Positions 17,239 to 25,783 of a stretch of DNA of 44,025 nt are shown here, one piece after another (position 1 is the stretch's first letter; the number at the start of each line of letters is the position of its first letter). Location of the stretch: the NCBI GenBank assembly GCA_038531315.1, contig JBCBBT010000027.1, positions 1 through 44,025 on the forward strand, in the 5' to 3' direction. Position numbers and translations under genes: made by a program. Under the pieces are notes generated by a model, which saw nothing but the letters and a program-made list of their open reading frames with translations, was not told the DNA's origin and did no database searches. This DNA is from JAJFFW01 sp038531315. GTDB taxonomy: Bacteria > Pseudomonadota > Alphaproteobacteria > Caulobacterales > Parvularculaceae.

Positions 17239-18546
17239 ATGTTTTCTTTTTTCAAAGGCCGCAAAGCGCAGGCCCCTGATTATTCAGCGCGTTACGCGGC
17301 CTACGCGGATCGCAAACGCCAGGCCGAACGCGATATCTATGATCAGTCGCGCGATTATCACCGCGCCGCGCCGGCCGGTAAGATGGCGGCCGCAACGACA
17401 AAGGCGCTTGCGACGCAGAAGGATCTCTCGCTCGCCTATTCGCCGGGCGTCGCCGGACCCTGCCTCGACATCGCTGAGCGCGCCGACGCCGCCTATGAGA
17501 TGACCAATAAGGGCAACATGGTCGCCGTGATTTCCAACGGCACCGCCGTCCTCGGGCTTGGCAATATCGGGGCCATCGCCTCGAAGCCGGTCATGGAAGG
17601 CAAGGCGGCGCTTTTCCGAACCTTCGCCGGGCTCGATTCCGTTGATCTTTGCGTTGACGAGAAAGACCCGGAAAAACTGGCCGATATCGTCTGCGCCCTG
17701 GCGCCGAGTTTCGGCGGCGTCAATCTTGAAGACATCAAGGCGCCGGAGTGTTTCAAGGTTGAGGAAATCTGCCGGGAACGGATGAATATCCCGGTTTTTC
17801 ACGACGATCAGCACGGGACGGCGACGGTCATCATGGCTGGCCTGATCAATGCGCTGGAATTAACCGGACGCACACTTGAAAGCCTGCGCATTGTCGTATC
17901 CGGCGCGGGAGCCGCGGCGATCGCGACGCTTGATCTTTTGACCGCCGCCGGCGCACGGAAGGAAAATATCTTTTTGTTCGACAGCCGCGGGCTCGTGACG
18001 ACAGCCCGCAAGGGGCTTGAGCCGCGCCGCATGGTCTATGCGCAGGGACGCGGCGCGCCGAAATCCCTTCAGGAGGCGCTTCAGGGCGCTGATTTTTTCC
18101 TCGGCGTTTCAAAAGCCGGCGTCCTGAACCCGGCCTGGGTCAAGACAATGGCGGCGGCGCCGATTATTTTTGCGCTCGCCAATCCCGAGCCGGAAATCTG
18201 GCCGTCCCATGCGAGCGACGCCGCGCCCGGCGCGATTGTCGCCACGGGCCGTTCGGACTTCGCCAATCAGGTCAACAACGTCTTGTGCTTTCCGTTCCTG
18301 TTTCGCGGCGCGCTCGATGTGCGCGCGTCGCAAATTACCCGCGGCATGCAGATGGCCGCCGCCCACGCTATCGCTGCGCTCGCCCGCAGCGAACCGGGGC
18401 AGGAAACCCTCGACGCCTATGTCGGCGCGGACTTCGCCTTTGGGCCGCACAATATTTTGCCCAAACCGTTCGATGCGCGGCTTCGCACCGCCGTACCCCA
18501 GGCGGTTTCTGAAGCGGCCCGTAAGGACGGCGTTGCGCGGGCCTAG
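17239..18546 (+). CDS. Malic enzyme without phosphotransacetylase domain
   Basis: Oxidatively decarboxylates malate to pyruvate. The 435-residue protein shows SLAYSPGVAGPCLDIAE, the NGTAVLGLGNIGA segment, CFKVEEICRERMNIPVFHDDQHGTA, the nucleotide-binding GAGAAAIATLDLL, and FALANPEPEIWP near the end. The length equals the catalytic core alone. The long MaeB-type enzymes frequent in alphaproteobacteria add a C-terminal phosphotransacetylase-like half, which is missing here. I chose the ATG at 17239 because GAGGGCGAGGGTG lies just upstream. The 155-base gap after era should hold the promoter; I found no clear -35/-10 pair. NAD versus NADP preference is not determined. Confidence 0.9.
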   Translation: MFSFFKGRKAQAPDYSARYAAYADRKRQAERDIYDQSRDYHRAAPAGKMAAATTKALATQKDLSLAYSPGVAGPCLDIAERADAAYEMTNKGNMVAVISNGTAVLGLGNIGAIASKPVMEGKAALFRTFAGLDSVDLCVDEKDPEKLADIVCALAPSFGGVNLEDIKAPECFKVEEICRERMNIPVFHDDQHGTATVIMAGLINALELTGRTLESLRIVVSGAGAAAIATLDLLTAAGARKENIFLFDSRGLVTTARKGLEPRRMVYAQGRGAPKSLQEALQGADFFLGVSKAGVLNPAWVKTMAAAPIIFALANPEPEIWPSHASDAAPGAIVATGRSDFANQVNNVLCFPFLFRGALDVRASQITRGMQMAAAHAIAALARSEPGQETLDAYVGADFAFGPHNILPKPFDARLRTAVPQAVSEAARKDGVARA

Positions 18547-18556
18547 GGCAAATGCG

Positions 18557-19180
18557 TCAGTCGATAAAATCCAGCTCTTTGTCTTCATAAGAGCGCCGTT
18601 GACGAATAAATCGCGTTAACGCTTCAGCGACACGAGCGCTGTCCTGACTGGAGCGCACTAATCGATCAATCAGTGCACCAAGCAACCGTTTTGCTTCGTC
18701 CTCGTCAATTGACGCCGTCGAATCGAAAAGCCGTTCTATCGCAAAATCGATATCGGTATCCGTATTGCGAATAAAGAGCTGTGTGCGCATGACGAACAAA
18801 CGCAAATTCTCTGGTAATCGGACAAGATCGTCTCTGTTGCGCGTCAGAAACCCTTCTTCGAAGAAACGAACTTTTGTAAGCGTCGTTTTTTCAGTTTGAT
18901 AAACATCGTCCAGAAGCGGGCGCAACCGGCGTTCACTGGCTTTGGCGTGACGAACATAATTTTCGAATTCGCTTTTAATGACGCTCCAGGTGCCGATGTC
19001 TTGTTGGCGTTCGCGATAGTTCCACAAAAGAACGGCGCTGACGCCGGCGGCGATACCGCCCACAATGGCGGCGACCAACCGTGAGGGACTGTCTAAAAGA
19101 ACGCCGCCGAAGATTGATCCGACAGAAATAGCGCCCGAAACGATTATGTCCTTTAGCGCTGTCAGTAACTCGATCATCAT
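18557..19180 (-). CDS. Hypothetical membrane-anchored protein
   Basis: A 207-residue protein that I do not recognise. Two hydrophobic segments near residues 10-27 and 34-54 (GGIAAGVSAVLLW) anchor it. The remaining 150 residues are charged and probably helical, with many Arg, Asp and Glu and no metal or nucleotide motif that I can see. It is convergent with the malic enzyme gene, with a 10-base gap. It lies 97 bases downstream of the TRAP dctP gene on the same strand, but that gap suggests it is a separate unit. Its codons are visibly less GC-rich than those of its neighbours, so it may be a recent arrival. Confidence 0.6.
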   Translation of the reverse strand: MMIELLTALKDIIVSGAISVGSIFGGVLLDSPSRLVAAIVGGIAAGVSAVLLWNYRERQQDIGTWSVIKSEFENYVRHAKASERRLRPLLDDVYQTEKTTLTKVRFFEEGFLTRNRDDLVRLPENLRLFVMRTQLFIRNTDTDIDFAIERLFDSTASIDEDEAKRLLGALIDRLVRSSQDSARVAEALTRFIRQRRSYEDKELDFID

Positions 19181-19277
19181 GTGCCCACCCGAAACTCCGT
19201 GAATGAGTTACAACGAGTGGATTAACGGCTCAACGTCGACGCCGATTTTTCATGATGCAACGCTTGCGTAGGTTGAA

Positions 19278-20342
19278 TTACAGTTGATTACTATCGTCGA
19301 AAGCCGCGTCTGTCGCGGCCTCGCAAGCGTTCACCGCGTCATCGAGGCGGGTCAGCCATATCTCGCCATAGTTTTTTGAATACCAGCCGCGCATGCCGGA
19401 AACGGCGTCCTGGAAGGCGCGTTTTTCTGCGGGCGTCGGCACATAGATTTCGCCGCCGGCTTCCTTGAAGGTTTCATAGGCGGCGATCTGGCGGCGCATG
19501 GGCAGGGCGCGCGTCACGGTTTTGAGATGCTGAAACCCGTCAAAAACGATGCGCCTTTGCGCCGGCGTCAACTCGTTCCATCCGTTCTCGGAATACCACC
19601 ATAAGGCGCCCATATAGGCGTGACCGTCGAGCGTCAGATATTTGATGTGCTCATGGAATTTCATCCCGACAATGTCCTGAACGCCGTTCTTCGAGCCTTC
19701 GACGACGCCGGTTGCGAGGGCCGTATAGAGTTCCGACCAGGCGACGGGCGTCGGATTGCCGCCGAGCTGGCGCACCAGCTCTTGCTGGATCGGCGCGGGC
19801 GTCGTTCTGATTTTGAGCCCCTTGATGTCTTCGGGCGATTTGATGGGCCGCGATGTCGTGGCGAAATTGCGCCAGCCCCCCGTATTGGAGACAACCATCA
19901 GGCGCATGCCGAGATCGGCCTTCAGAATGTCGCGGCGCAGATCGTTGACTATGGGCCCGTCGAAAACGCATTCGGCGATCCGGTCGTCGCGGAACACGTA
20001 AGGTAAGTCAAAGACCTGACCCGGGCCAAAAATATTTCCCATACCGCCGATCGTCGTCATGAAGACATCAAGGACGCCGGACTGCATGTTTTCGATGCAT
20101 TCGCGCTCATTGCCGCAAAACTGACCCGAGGTGAAAATCTCGACTTCGATGACGCCGTTGGTTCGGCTTTCAACATAGTCTTTCAGAACGAGCGCGCCGT
20201 CGTAGTCTTCATCGTCCGGATTGCCGAGTATCCCGATACGGATCGTGTGCTCCGGCGTGTCGGCGGCGCTCGCGATGACGCCGATCAGACATCCGGCGGC
20301 GATGATCATGTAGAGGATGAGAAGCGCGCGATTATTCGCCAT
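19278..20342 (-). CDS. dctP: TRAP transporter substrate-binding protein (DctP family)
   Basis: A 354-residue periplasmic binding protein with an N-terminal signal peptide or anchor (residues 7-27). The family core is visible: KIRTTPAPIQQELVRQLGGNPTPVAWSELYTAL, containing the arginine that usually binds an acid group, then GVVEGSKNGVQDIVG. FAxTSRPI at about 166-173 is also conserved. It is the last gene of the minus-strand sulfoquinovose-type operon, 15 bases after dctM. TRAP systems usually carry acids, and a TRAP system (SlcHFG) is known to serve sulfolactate uptake. Sulfoquinovose, its glyceride, sulfolactate or dihydroxypropanesulfonate are therefore candidate ligands by context; the sequence alone does not decide. 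Confidence 0.9.
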   Translation of the reverse strand: MANNRALLILYMIIAAGCLIGVIASAADTPEHTIRIGILGNPDDEDYDGALVLKDYVESRTNGVIEVEIFTSGQFCGNERECIENMQSGVLDVFMTTIGGMGNIFGPGQVFDLPYVFRDDRIAECVFDGPIVNDLRRDILKADLGMRLMVVSNTGGWRNFATTSRPIKSPEDIKGLKIRTTPAPIQQELVRQLGGNPTPVAWSELYTALATGVVEGSKNGVQDIVGMKFHEHIKYLTLDGHAYMGALWWYSENGWNELTPAQRRIVFDGFQHLKTVTRALPMRRQIAAYETFKEAGGEIYVPTPAEKRAFQDAVSGMRGWYSKNYGEIWLTRLDDAVNACEAATDAAFDDSNQL

Positions 20343-20357
20343 GATTACAGTCCTCTG

Positions 20358-21644
20358 TCATGCAAACCCCAATAGGCGCGGTATCGTCATGGAAAGCGCC
20401 GGTACATAGGTAATCAGAAAAATCACCGCAATCTCAACAGCGAGAAAAGGCGCCATTTCCATCGCGATGCGATCGGGTTTGACGCCCGATATGGACGAGG
20501 CGACGAACAGTACAAGCCCCATCGGCGGCGTCGCCAGCCCGACGGTGAGATTGACGCACATCACGATGGCGAAGTGCAGCGGATCGATGCCCATGGAGAT
20601 GAAGATCGGCGCCAGAACCGGCCCCAGAATGAGGATCGCGGGCCCTGCGTCGAGGAACATGCCGACCACGAACAAAAACAGATTGACGAGCAGCAACAAA
20701 ATAAGCGCGTTTTCCGTGGTCCCCGCAATGCCGTCCGCAATCGAGCCCGCCATGCCGGAAACCGTGATGATCCACGCGAAGGTGACGGCGGCGCCGACAA
20801 GCAGCAGGATGACGCCGGACTGCGCGGCCGCGCTCACAAAGATCTTCGGCAAATCGGCGAGCGTCAGCGTGCGCATGACAAAAAGCGAAACGATGATTGC
20901 GTAAACCGCTGCGACGGCCGCCGCTTCCGTTGGCGTGAAGACGCCGGTCAGGATGCCTCCGAGCAGGATGACCGGCGTCATCAGCGCCGGGAGCGTTTTG
21001 AACAACGTGGTCTGGCGCTCGCGCCATGTCGCCCGGCGGGAGGCGGCGGGAAAGTTGCGCCGTCTGGCGATCATCGACGTGACGGCCATCAACCCGCCGC
21101 ACACCAATATGCCTGGAACGATGCCGGCGGCGAAAAGCCCGGCGACGGAGACGTTCATCACAAAAGCATAAATGATCATAATGCCCGAGGGCGGGATGAT
21201 CGGTCCAATAACGGACGAGGCCGCCGTTACGGCGGCGGCGAAGGGACGCGAATAGCCGTTTTGTTCCATCGCCGGCACGAGCATCTTGCCGAGCGCCGAC
21301 GTATCGGCGACGGCGGAGCCCGACAGCCCCGCAAACAGGATCGACGACAGGATATTGACTTGCGCAAGGCCGCCGCGGACATGGCCGATCATGGTCTGCG
21401 CAAAGCGGACCAGCGAGCCGGTGACGCCGCCGGCGTTCATGACCTCGCCCGCCAGAATGAAAAAAGGCACCGCCATCAGCGGAAAGGAATCCATGCCATT
21501 ATAAAGTCGCGATAACAGCGCCTTGTAAAATTCTGTCTGACCGTCAAAGGCGAGGCTAAGGCCCGGCGCGATCAGCAAGGCGAAAACGACCGGCGCGCCG
21601 GTCGCAAGCAGCAGCAGAAATATCCAGAAATAAGCGAGCGACAT
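20358..21644 (-). CDS. dctM: TRAP transporter large permease (DctM family)
   Basis: A 428-residue protein with about 12 membrane helices, the ion-coupled transport subunit of the TRAP system. Typical features are an N-terminal helix followed by GAPVVFALLIAPGL, MAVPFFILAGEVMNAGGVT, LFAGLSGSAVADTSALGK and GPIIPPSGIMIIYA, and the late NLTVGLATPPMGLVLFV. Its ATG touches the stop of dctQ directly, with no bases between. It belongs to the operon that starts at the YihV-like kinase gene. Confidence 0.95.
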   Translation of the reverse strand: MSLAYFWIFLLLLATGAPVVFALLIAPGLSLAFDGQTEFYKALLSRLYNGMDSFPLMAVPFFILAGEVMNAGGVTGSLVRFAQTMIGHVRGGLAQVNILSSILFAGLSGSAVADTSALGKMLVPAMEQNGYSRPFAAAVTAASSVIGPIIPPSGIMIIYAFVMNVSVAGLFAAGIVPGILVCGGLMAVTSMIARRRNFPAASRRATWRERQTTLFKTLPALMTPVILLGGILTGVFTPTEAAAVAAVYAIIVSLFVMRTLTLADLPKIFVSAAAQSGVILLLVGAAVTFAWIITVSGMAGSIADGIAGTTENALILLLLVNLFLFVVGMFLDAGPAILILGPVLAPIFISMGIDPLHFAIVMCVNLTVGLATPPMGLVLFVASSISGVKPDRIAMEMAPFLAVEIAVIFLITYVPALSMTIPRLLGFA

Positions 21645-22199
21645 CTAGGCGTCGCCCATAATGACGCTGTCGTCGGCGACCGCGTCCGCAGGCGGATCAA
21701 GCAAGTCGGCAATCTGCGTGAAAAACCCTTCAAGCGCACACAGAAAAAGCGCCGCAAACGCCGCCGGCGTGATCAGATATAAAACCCCTGTCGCAACCGG
21801 CAACGCCGCCGCGCGCGCCGCCATGCCGCGCGCCACAAAGGACAGGCTCTCAACAAAAAAGACCGCCGTGATCCATAAGACGAGCGCGCTGACAATTAAC
21901 TCGGCGGCCTGGCGTACGGCCTTCGGAAACGCGTCTGCAAATAACTCAATCGAGACATTGGCCCCCTCGCGATAGGCCCAGGGCGCAATCAGAAACGCCG
22001 ACCAGACCATCAGTGTTTTTGAGAGCTGCTCGCTCCATGACAGCGAATTGTTGAGCCCGTAACGGGCGACAACCTGCATCATGACGACAATCGTCATTAT
22101 GATGAGAAAAAAACCCGCCAAATTGCGGGCGGCGCTTGCGACCGGCGCGTTCACGGCGCCAAGAGCGTTTGCCAGTGTTCTGCATGGGGTCGCCGCCAT
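21645..22199 (-). CDS. dctQ: TRAP transporter small permease (DctQ family)
   Basis: A 184-residue protein with four predicted membrane helices (about 27-45, 62-80, 100-120 and 140-165), the normal topology of the small TRAP subunit. The GLNNSLSWSEQLSKTLMVWSAF segment matches the conserved DctQ core. It follows the GH31 gene by 69 bases, the largest gap in the operon, and is joined directly to dctM. Confidence 0.88.
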   Translation of the reverse strand: MAATPCRTLANALGAVNAPVASAARNLAGFFLIIMTIVVMMQVVARYGLNNSLSWSEQLSKTLMVWSAFLIAPWAYREGANVSIELFADAFPKAVRQAAELIVSALVLWITAVFFVESLSFVARGMAARAAALPVATGVLYLITPAAFAALFLCALEGFFTQIADLLDPPADAVADDSVIMGDA

Positions 22200-22268
22200 C
22201 GCCGTTTCTTCCCGCTCGTTCTTGTTTTGCGTTGTGCGTCGCCACCGTAACGCGCTTCATCGGAGGGC

Positions 22269-24329
22269 TCAATTGATGTATTCGATATCGTCGCCAAGAG
22301 GGATGTGAACGCCGTCGCGTACAAATACCGCCATGTCCGTGAGCGACAATGTCAGTCGATGCACGCGTCCGCCTTCGAGGAGCGCGCCATTGTCAGCGAG
22401 AAAACGTCGCCACTGTCCGCTCGGCAAATAGACCTCAACGGCGCCAGAAGGATCGTAACAGGGCGCCACCAGAAGATCGTCGCCGAAGAAAAACTGATCG
22501 TCAAAACTCCAGCTCTCGCGCTCATCGGGGCAGGCGATCGCCATCATCCGCTGCACGGGCAGGCCGGTCGCACAGGATTGCGCGATGGTTTTTTCAATAT
22601 AAGGCAGGAGCCGGTAGCGCAGCCGAAGCGCTTCCATCGCGGCCGCTTCCGCCTCCGGCCCGTAGGACCATGGCTCACGCGGGCCGATGCCGTGCAGTCT
22701 GAGATGGGCGGAAAAAACGCCGGCCTGTAGCCAGCGCACATAAAGAACGGGGTCGCGCTCATCGCCGTAAAACCCGCCAATATCAGTTGCATAAAAGGGC
22801 GCGCCCGTGGCGCCCCACGATAACCCGCCGCGGATCGAGGCCGACAGTCCTTCCCAGTCGGCTTGCGGGTCGCCGCCCCATTGTGCGGGAAAGCGTTGTG
22901 CGCCGGTCCATGCGGCGCGCGAAAACAGGAATGCGCCGCTGTCGTTATAAGTCTCGGCTGCTTCGTATACGCATTTGTTATAAAGATACGCATAAATATT
23001 GTGAAGCGCGCGCCCGCTCTCGCCATTGTGGGCGACGACATTATCCGGGACTTGTTCGCCGAAATCGGCTTTGATCATGTCAACGCCCATGTCAAAAAGC
23101 GCTTTGTGGCGATCGCGCCAATAGGCGTAGGCGTCAGGATGGGTGAAATCGACAATGCCCGACGTCGGGAGCGGCGTCAGAACAGCGCCGAAAGGTTCGG
23201 CCTCCCATTCAAAGCGATACGCCGCGCCGGTTTCGGCGTCGCGCAGAAGCCAGCCTTTTTTCGCCATCTCGTCAAACAGCGGGTTGTGGACCGAGACCAG
23301 CGGATATTCCCAAACGCAAACGCGGAAATGAAGGTCCTTTAGCGCCCGCAGCACCGATGCGGGATCGCCATAGCGCGACGGGTCCCAGTCGAAGGAGAAG
23401 CGTGTTTTGGTATCCTGCCAGGCGCGGCCGTCGAATGTGATGGTGTCGCAGGGCATGCCGCGTTGTCTGATTTCGCGCGCGGTCGCGAGAATTTCATCCG
23501 CATCGCGATAATAGGCTTTGGACATGATCGCCCCAAGCGACCAACCGGGCGGCGCCGGCGCGCGTCCGGTCAGGCCCGTATAGGCATGCAGCATGGCGGC
23601 GCCGTCGGACCCGCTGAACAGGAAGAGGTCGAGCGATGCATCTTCGACAAACAGGCCATAGGCGCGCTGCGACCAGCTTGAAAAACCGACGCTGTGGAGC
23701 ACCGGCGCGGGCGTATGACAGAAAAGCCCCCAGCCGCGCGGCGACCACGCGAACGGCGCGTTTTTGTAGGACGCTTCAGCGTTCACGCCGAGCGCATCAT
23801 AGTTGAAGGAATGAATAAGCTGGCCGCGTTTATTGAGCGGGCCCCACTTTTCGCCAAGCCCAAAAACATACTCCGTAGACGTCAGGTCAAAATTGACAAT
23901 CCAGCCGTCGGCGCGGCGACCGTCAATCGCGTGATCGCTCTTTGCAAAGGGCGGAAGCCGATAGCGCCTGACGAAATGACCGTCTTTGGCGGACCGGATG
24001 ACGACGGCGTCGCCCTTTCGCAATTCAAAGGCGAGGCTCGATTTCTCAACCGTAAATTTGAACTCGGCGCTGGCGACGGTGATGTGCTCGGCGCTCTCCT
24101 CAACGACAATCGTTTCCGACTTTGGCGGCGCGACGAGGAGGCCGTAGTCAATGGCCCGCGCGGGGCCGAGTTTCAGCCGGGCGCCGAATGCGTGCAGCGT
24201 GATCGACATGTCGCCGAGCGATGTCGGAATGTGTGCGCAGCAATCGACGAGCACCGCCGGGCCGTTGACCATCGCCGGCCCATGCGCGCTCCAGTCGGCG
24301 CGCAACGGATCGAACGCTGTCCGCATCAT
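22269..24329 (-). CDS. GH31 glycosidase; candidate sulfoquinovosidase by context
   Basis: A 686-residue family 31 glycoside hydrolase. Numbered from the ATG at 24329, the catalytic nucleophile is Asp422 in DMIKADFGE and the acid/base is Asp487 in WGGDPQADWEG. The sequence around them (SFDWDP, RGGLSWGATG, DIGGFYGDE, SAHLRLHG) is closest to the YicI alpha-xylosidase type. In place of YicI's DCFW loop it has FDGRAW, and Arg310 lies just before the FDWDP motif. With a YihV-like kinase, aldolase and isomerase in the same operon, release of sulfoquinovose from sulfoquinovosyl glycerol is the likeliest role; alpha-xylosidase remains possible. The start is two adjacent ATGs (24329 and 24326) just after the isomerase stop. 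It has no signal peptide, so it is cytoplasmic. Confidence 0.85.
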   Translation of the reverse strand: MMRTAFDPLRADWSAHGPAMVNGPAVLVDCCAHIPTSLGDMSITLHAFGARLKLGPARAIDYGLLVAPPKSETIVVEESAEHITVASAEFKFTVEKSSLAFELRKGDAVVIRSAKDGHFVRRYRLPPFAKSDHAIDGRRADGWIVNFDLTSTEYVFGLGEKWGPLNKRGQLIHSFNYDALGVNAEASYKNAPFAWSPRGWGLFCHTPAPVLHSVGFSSWSQRAYGLFVEDASLDLFLFSGSDGAAMLHAYTGLTGRAPAPPGWSLGAIMSKAYYRDADEILATAREIRQRGMPCDTITFDGRAWQDTKTRFSFDWDPSRYGDPASVLRALKDLHFRVCVWEYPLVSVHNPLFDEMAKKGWLLRDAETGAAYRFEWEAEPFGAVLTPLPTSGIVDFTHPDAYAYWRDRHKALFDMGVDMIKADFGEQVPDNVVAHNGESGRALHNIYAYLYNKCVYEAAETYNDSGAFLFSRAAWTGAQRFPAQWGGDPQADWEGLSASIRGGLSWGATGAPFYATDIGGFYGDERDPVLYVRWLQAGVFSAHLRLHGIGPREPWSYGPEAEAAAMEALRLRYRLLPYIEKTIAQSCATGLPVQRMMAIACPDERESWSFDDQFFFGDDLLVAPCYDPSGAVEVYLPSGQWRRFLADNGALLEGGRVHRLTLSLTDMAVFVRDGVHIPLGDDIEYIN

Positions 24330-24330
24330 G

Positions 24331-25782
24331 TCAGGCGGCCGCGCGCGCGTCGGACGGCGCCGATAGATCGAGCACCGGCAGGTTGAGCCGCGCCGCAATC
24401 GCTTTCAACGCCGCTCGGTGATCGCCGTAGGCGATGGCGTAATGATGCTCCAGCCCCTCGTCGATGATGGCGTCGCAAACGGCGCGCGCGGCGCCTTTTT
24501 CGCCGCCGTTGAATTTGAAGACGCCGGATGTTCCGGTGAACGCCATCGGCGCCCGTAAAAAAGTCGCGGCGCCGATCACGAGTTTGGTCTGGCCGCGCGC
24601 CTGCGAGAGTCGCGCAATCGTGAAGTCGCCCGGCTTCAACGGAAACTGATGCAACAGCGGCATCTTTCGGTTGGTGTGGATCGTTGCTTCCGGCGTCGCC
24701 TCGGGATCGCACATCGATAACGGCGCGAGGCCGCAATGCCAGAAAACGCCGGTGTCGTCATTAAAGTCGAGATCAACGAGATCGGCCATCCAGACCGGCT
24801 CGCCGGCGAGTTCCTGCAACATCATGGCGGAAAACGATCCGTAGACGTCGGCTTCGCAGGCGCTCGGCGTTTTGCGCTCGTTCATCATCGCCATCGGCCC
24901 GCAAGCCGCGCATCCATATTCAGTAAAGGTCTCCGGCCAGCACCGCACCGCCAATCCCGATGCGCCGGTCTCGGCGCGGATATCGTCAAGCGCGCAAAAG
25001 ACCCGCAGAGAGCGGTCGAGCTCGTCCTGATTGACGGCGTCGAGGCCGGCGAGATCAACGCTCCGCCTGACCGCAGCGACGCGGTCCGCATCCGTCTTGC
25101 GCGCCCTGTCGAACAGCGCCTCAAGACCAACCGTCTTAACGGTGATGTCGGCGAGGTTGGCAAGGTCGCCGGCGTCGTAGCTGCATGTGTCAAAGCCCGC
25201 CGGATGATCGCCGACGACGCTGATCGCGGCCCCGCTCAGGCGGGCGAGGGCGGCGGCGGCGATGTCATCAGCCGGCCCGTCGTCGCTTTGCGCGCCGTCG
25301 TGAAGCGTGCGCGCGGCGGTCGGCGTCAGCGATACCGGGCGCGATAGCGCGCGCAGGTCTTTTGTGATCTCGCCGGCGTCCGGATCGGCGTAAAGCCAGC
25401 CATGGGCGATCCCCGCCTTGCCGAGCGCATGGCTCGCGAGGTTAAGACCGCAAAATGCGTTGAGCCGCAGCCTGCCGCCGAGACGCGGTTCGGGGACAGC
25501 CCAGATCGCAACCGGCGCCGTTGCGCGTTTCGCCAACTCAACGGTCATGGTCGCATCGGTGAAGGTGATCTGGAGGATCAACAGCGCGTCAATGGCGCCG
25601 TGAGCGCTGATCTCCGCAAGCGCCTCTTCAGCTGCTTGCGCATCATAGAGCAGCTTTTCCGGGCCGACGACGGTAATATCGGCGCTGCGCAACGCTGCAA
25701 ACGCAGCTTTCAGTTTTTCCTCCGCAAAAGGAACATCGAAGGTGGGCCGGCCCAGTGCGGCGACGCCATAGGTGAGGCTCAT
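24331..25782 (-). CDS. L-fucose/L-arabinose isomerase-fold protein; candidate sulfoquinovose isomerase
   Basis: A 483-residue protein similar to the L-fucose/L-arabinose isomerase superfamily, which interconverts aldoses and ketoses with a divalent metal. Visible features are the N-terminal LTYGVAALGRPTFDV, the central TEYGCAACGPMAMMNER with CEADVYGSFSAMM (candidate metal-binding glutamates), and DFNDDTGVFWHCG near the C-terminus. I chose the ATG at 25782 because it lies one base after the aldolase stop and removes an unlikely 25-residue leader. In this operon it should make sulfofructose from sulfoquinovose, a job done in Escherichia coli by the unrelated YihS. As I recall, some Gram-positive sulfoquinovose operons also use an isomerase of this fold. 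The substrate is inferred from neighbours only. Confidence 0.8.
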   Translation of the reverse strand: MSLTYGVAALGRPTFDVPFAEEKLKAAFAALRSADITVVGPEKLLYDAQAAEEALAEISAHGAIDALLILQITFTDATMTVELAKRATAPVAIWAVPEPRLGGRLRLNAFCGLNLASHALGKAGIAHGWLYADPDAGEITKDLRALSRPVSLTPTAARTLHDGAQSDDGPADDIAAAALARLSGAAISVVGDHPAGFDTCSYDAGDLANLADITVKTVGLEALFDRARKTDADRVAAVRRSVDLAGLDAVNQDELDRSLRVFCALDDIRAETGASGLAVRCWPETFTEYGCAACGPMAMMNERKTPSACEADVYGSFSAMMLQELAGEPVWMADLVDLDFNDDTGVFWHCGLAPLSMCDPEATPEATIHTNRKMPLLHQFPLKPGDFTIARLSQARGQTKLVIGAATFLRAPMAFTGTSGVFKFNGGEKGAARAVCDAIIDEGLEHHYAIAYGDHRAALKAIAARLNLPVLDLSAPSDARAAA

Positions 25783-25783
25783 A

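Noticed and set aside
19181..19277. Rho-independent terminator after dctP
   Set aside because: Only the short palindrome CGTCGACG and a small ACGC/GCGT hairpin are visible, with no following T-run.
20574..21515. 313-codon plus-strand frame opposite dctM
   Set aside because: The translation is dominated by Arg, Asp, Gln and Gly, as expected from the reverse of membrane-helix codons; dctM is certain.
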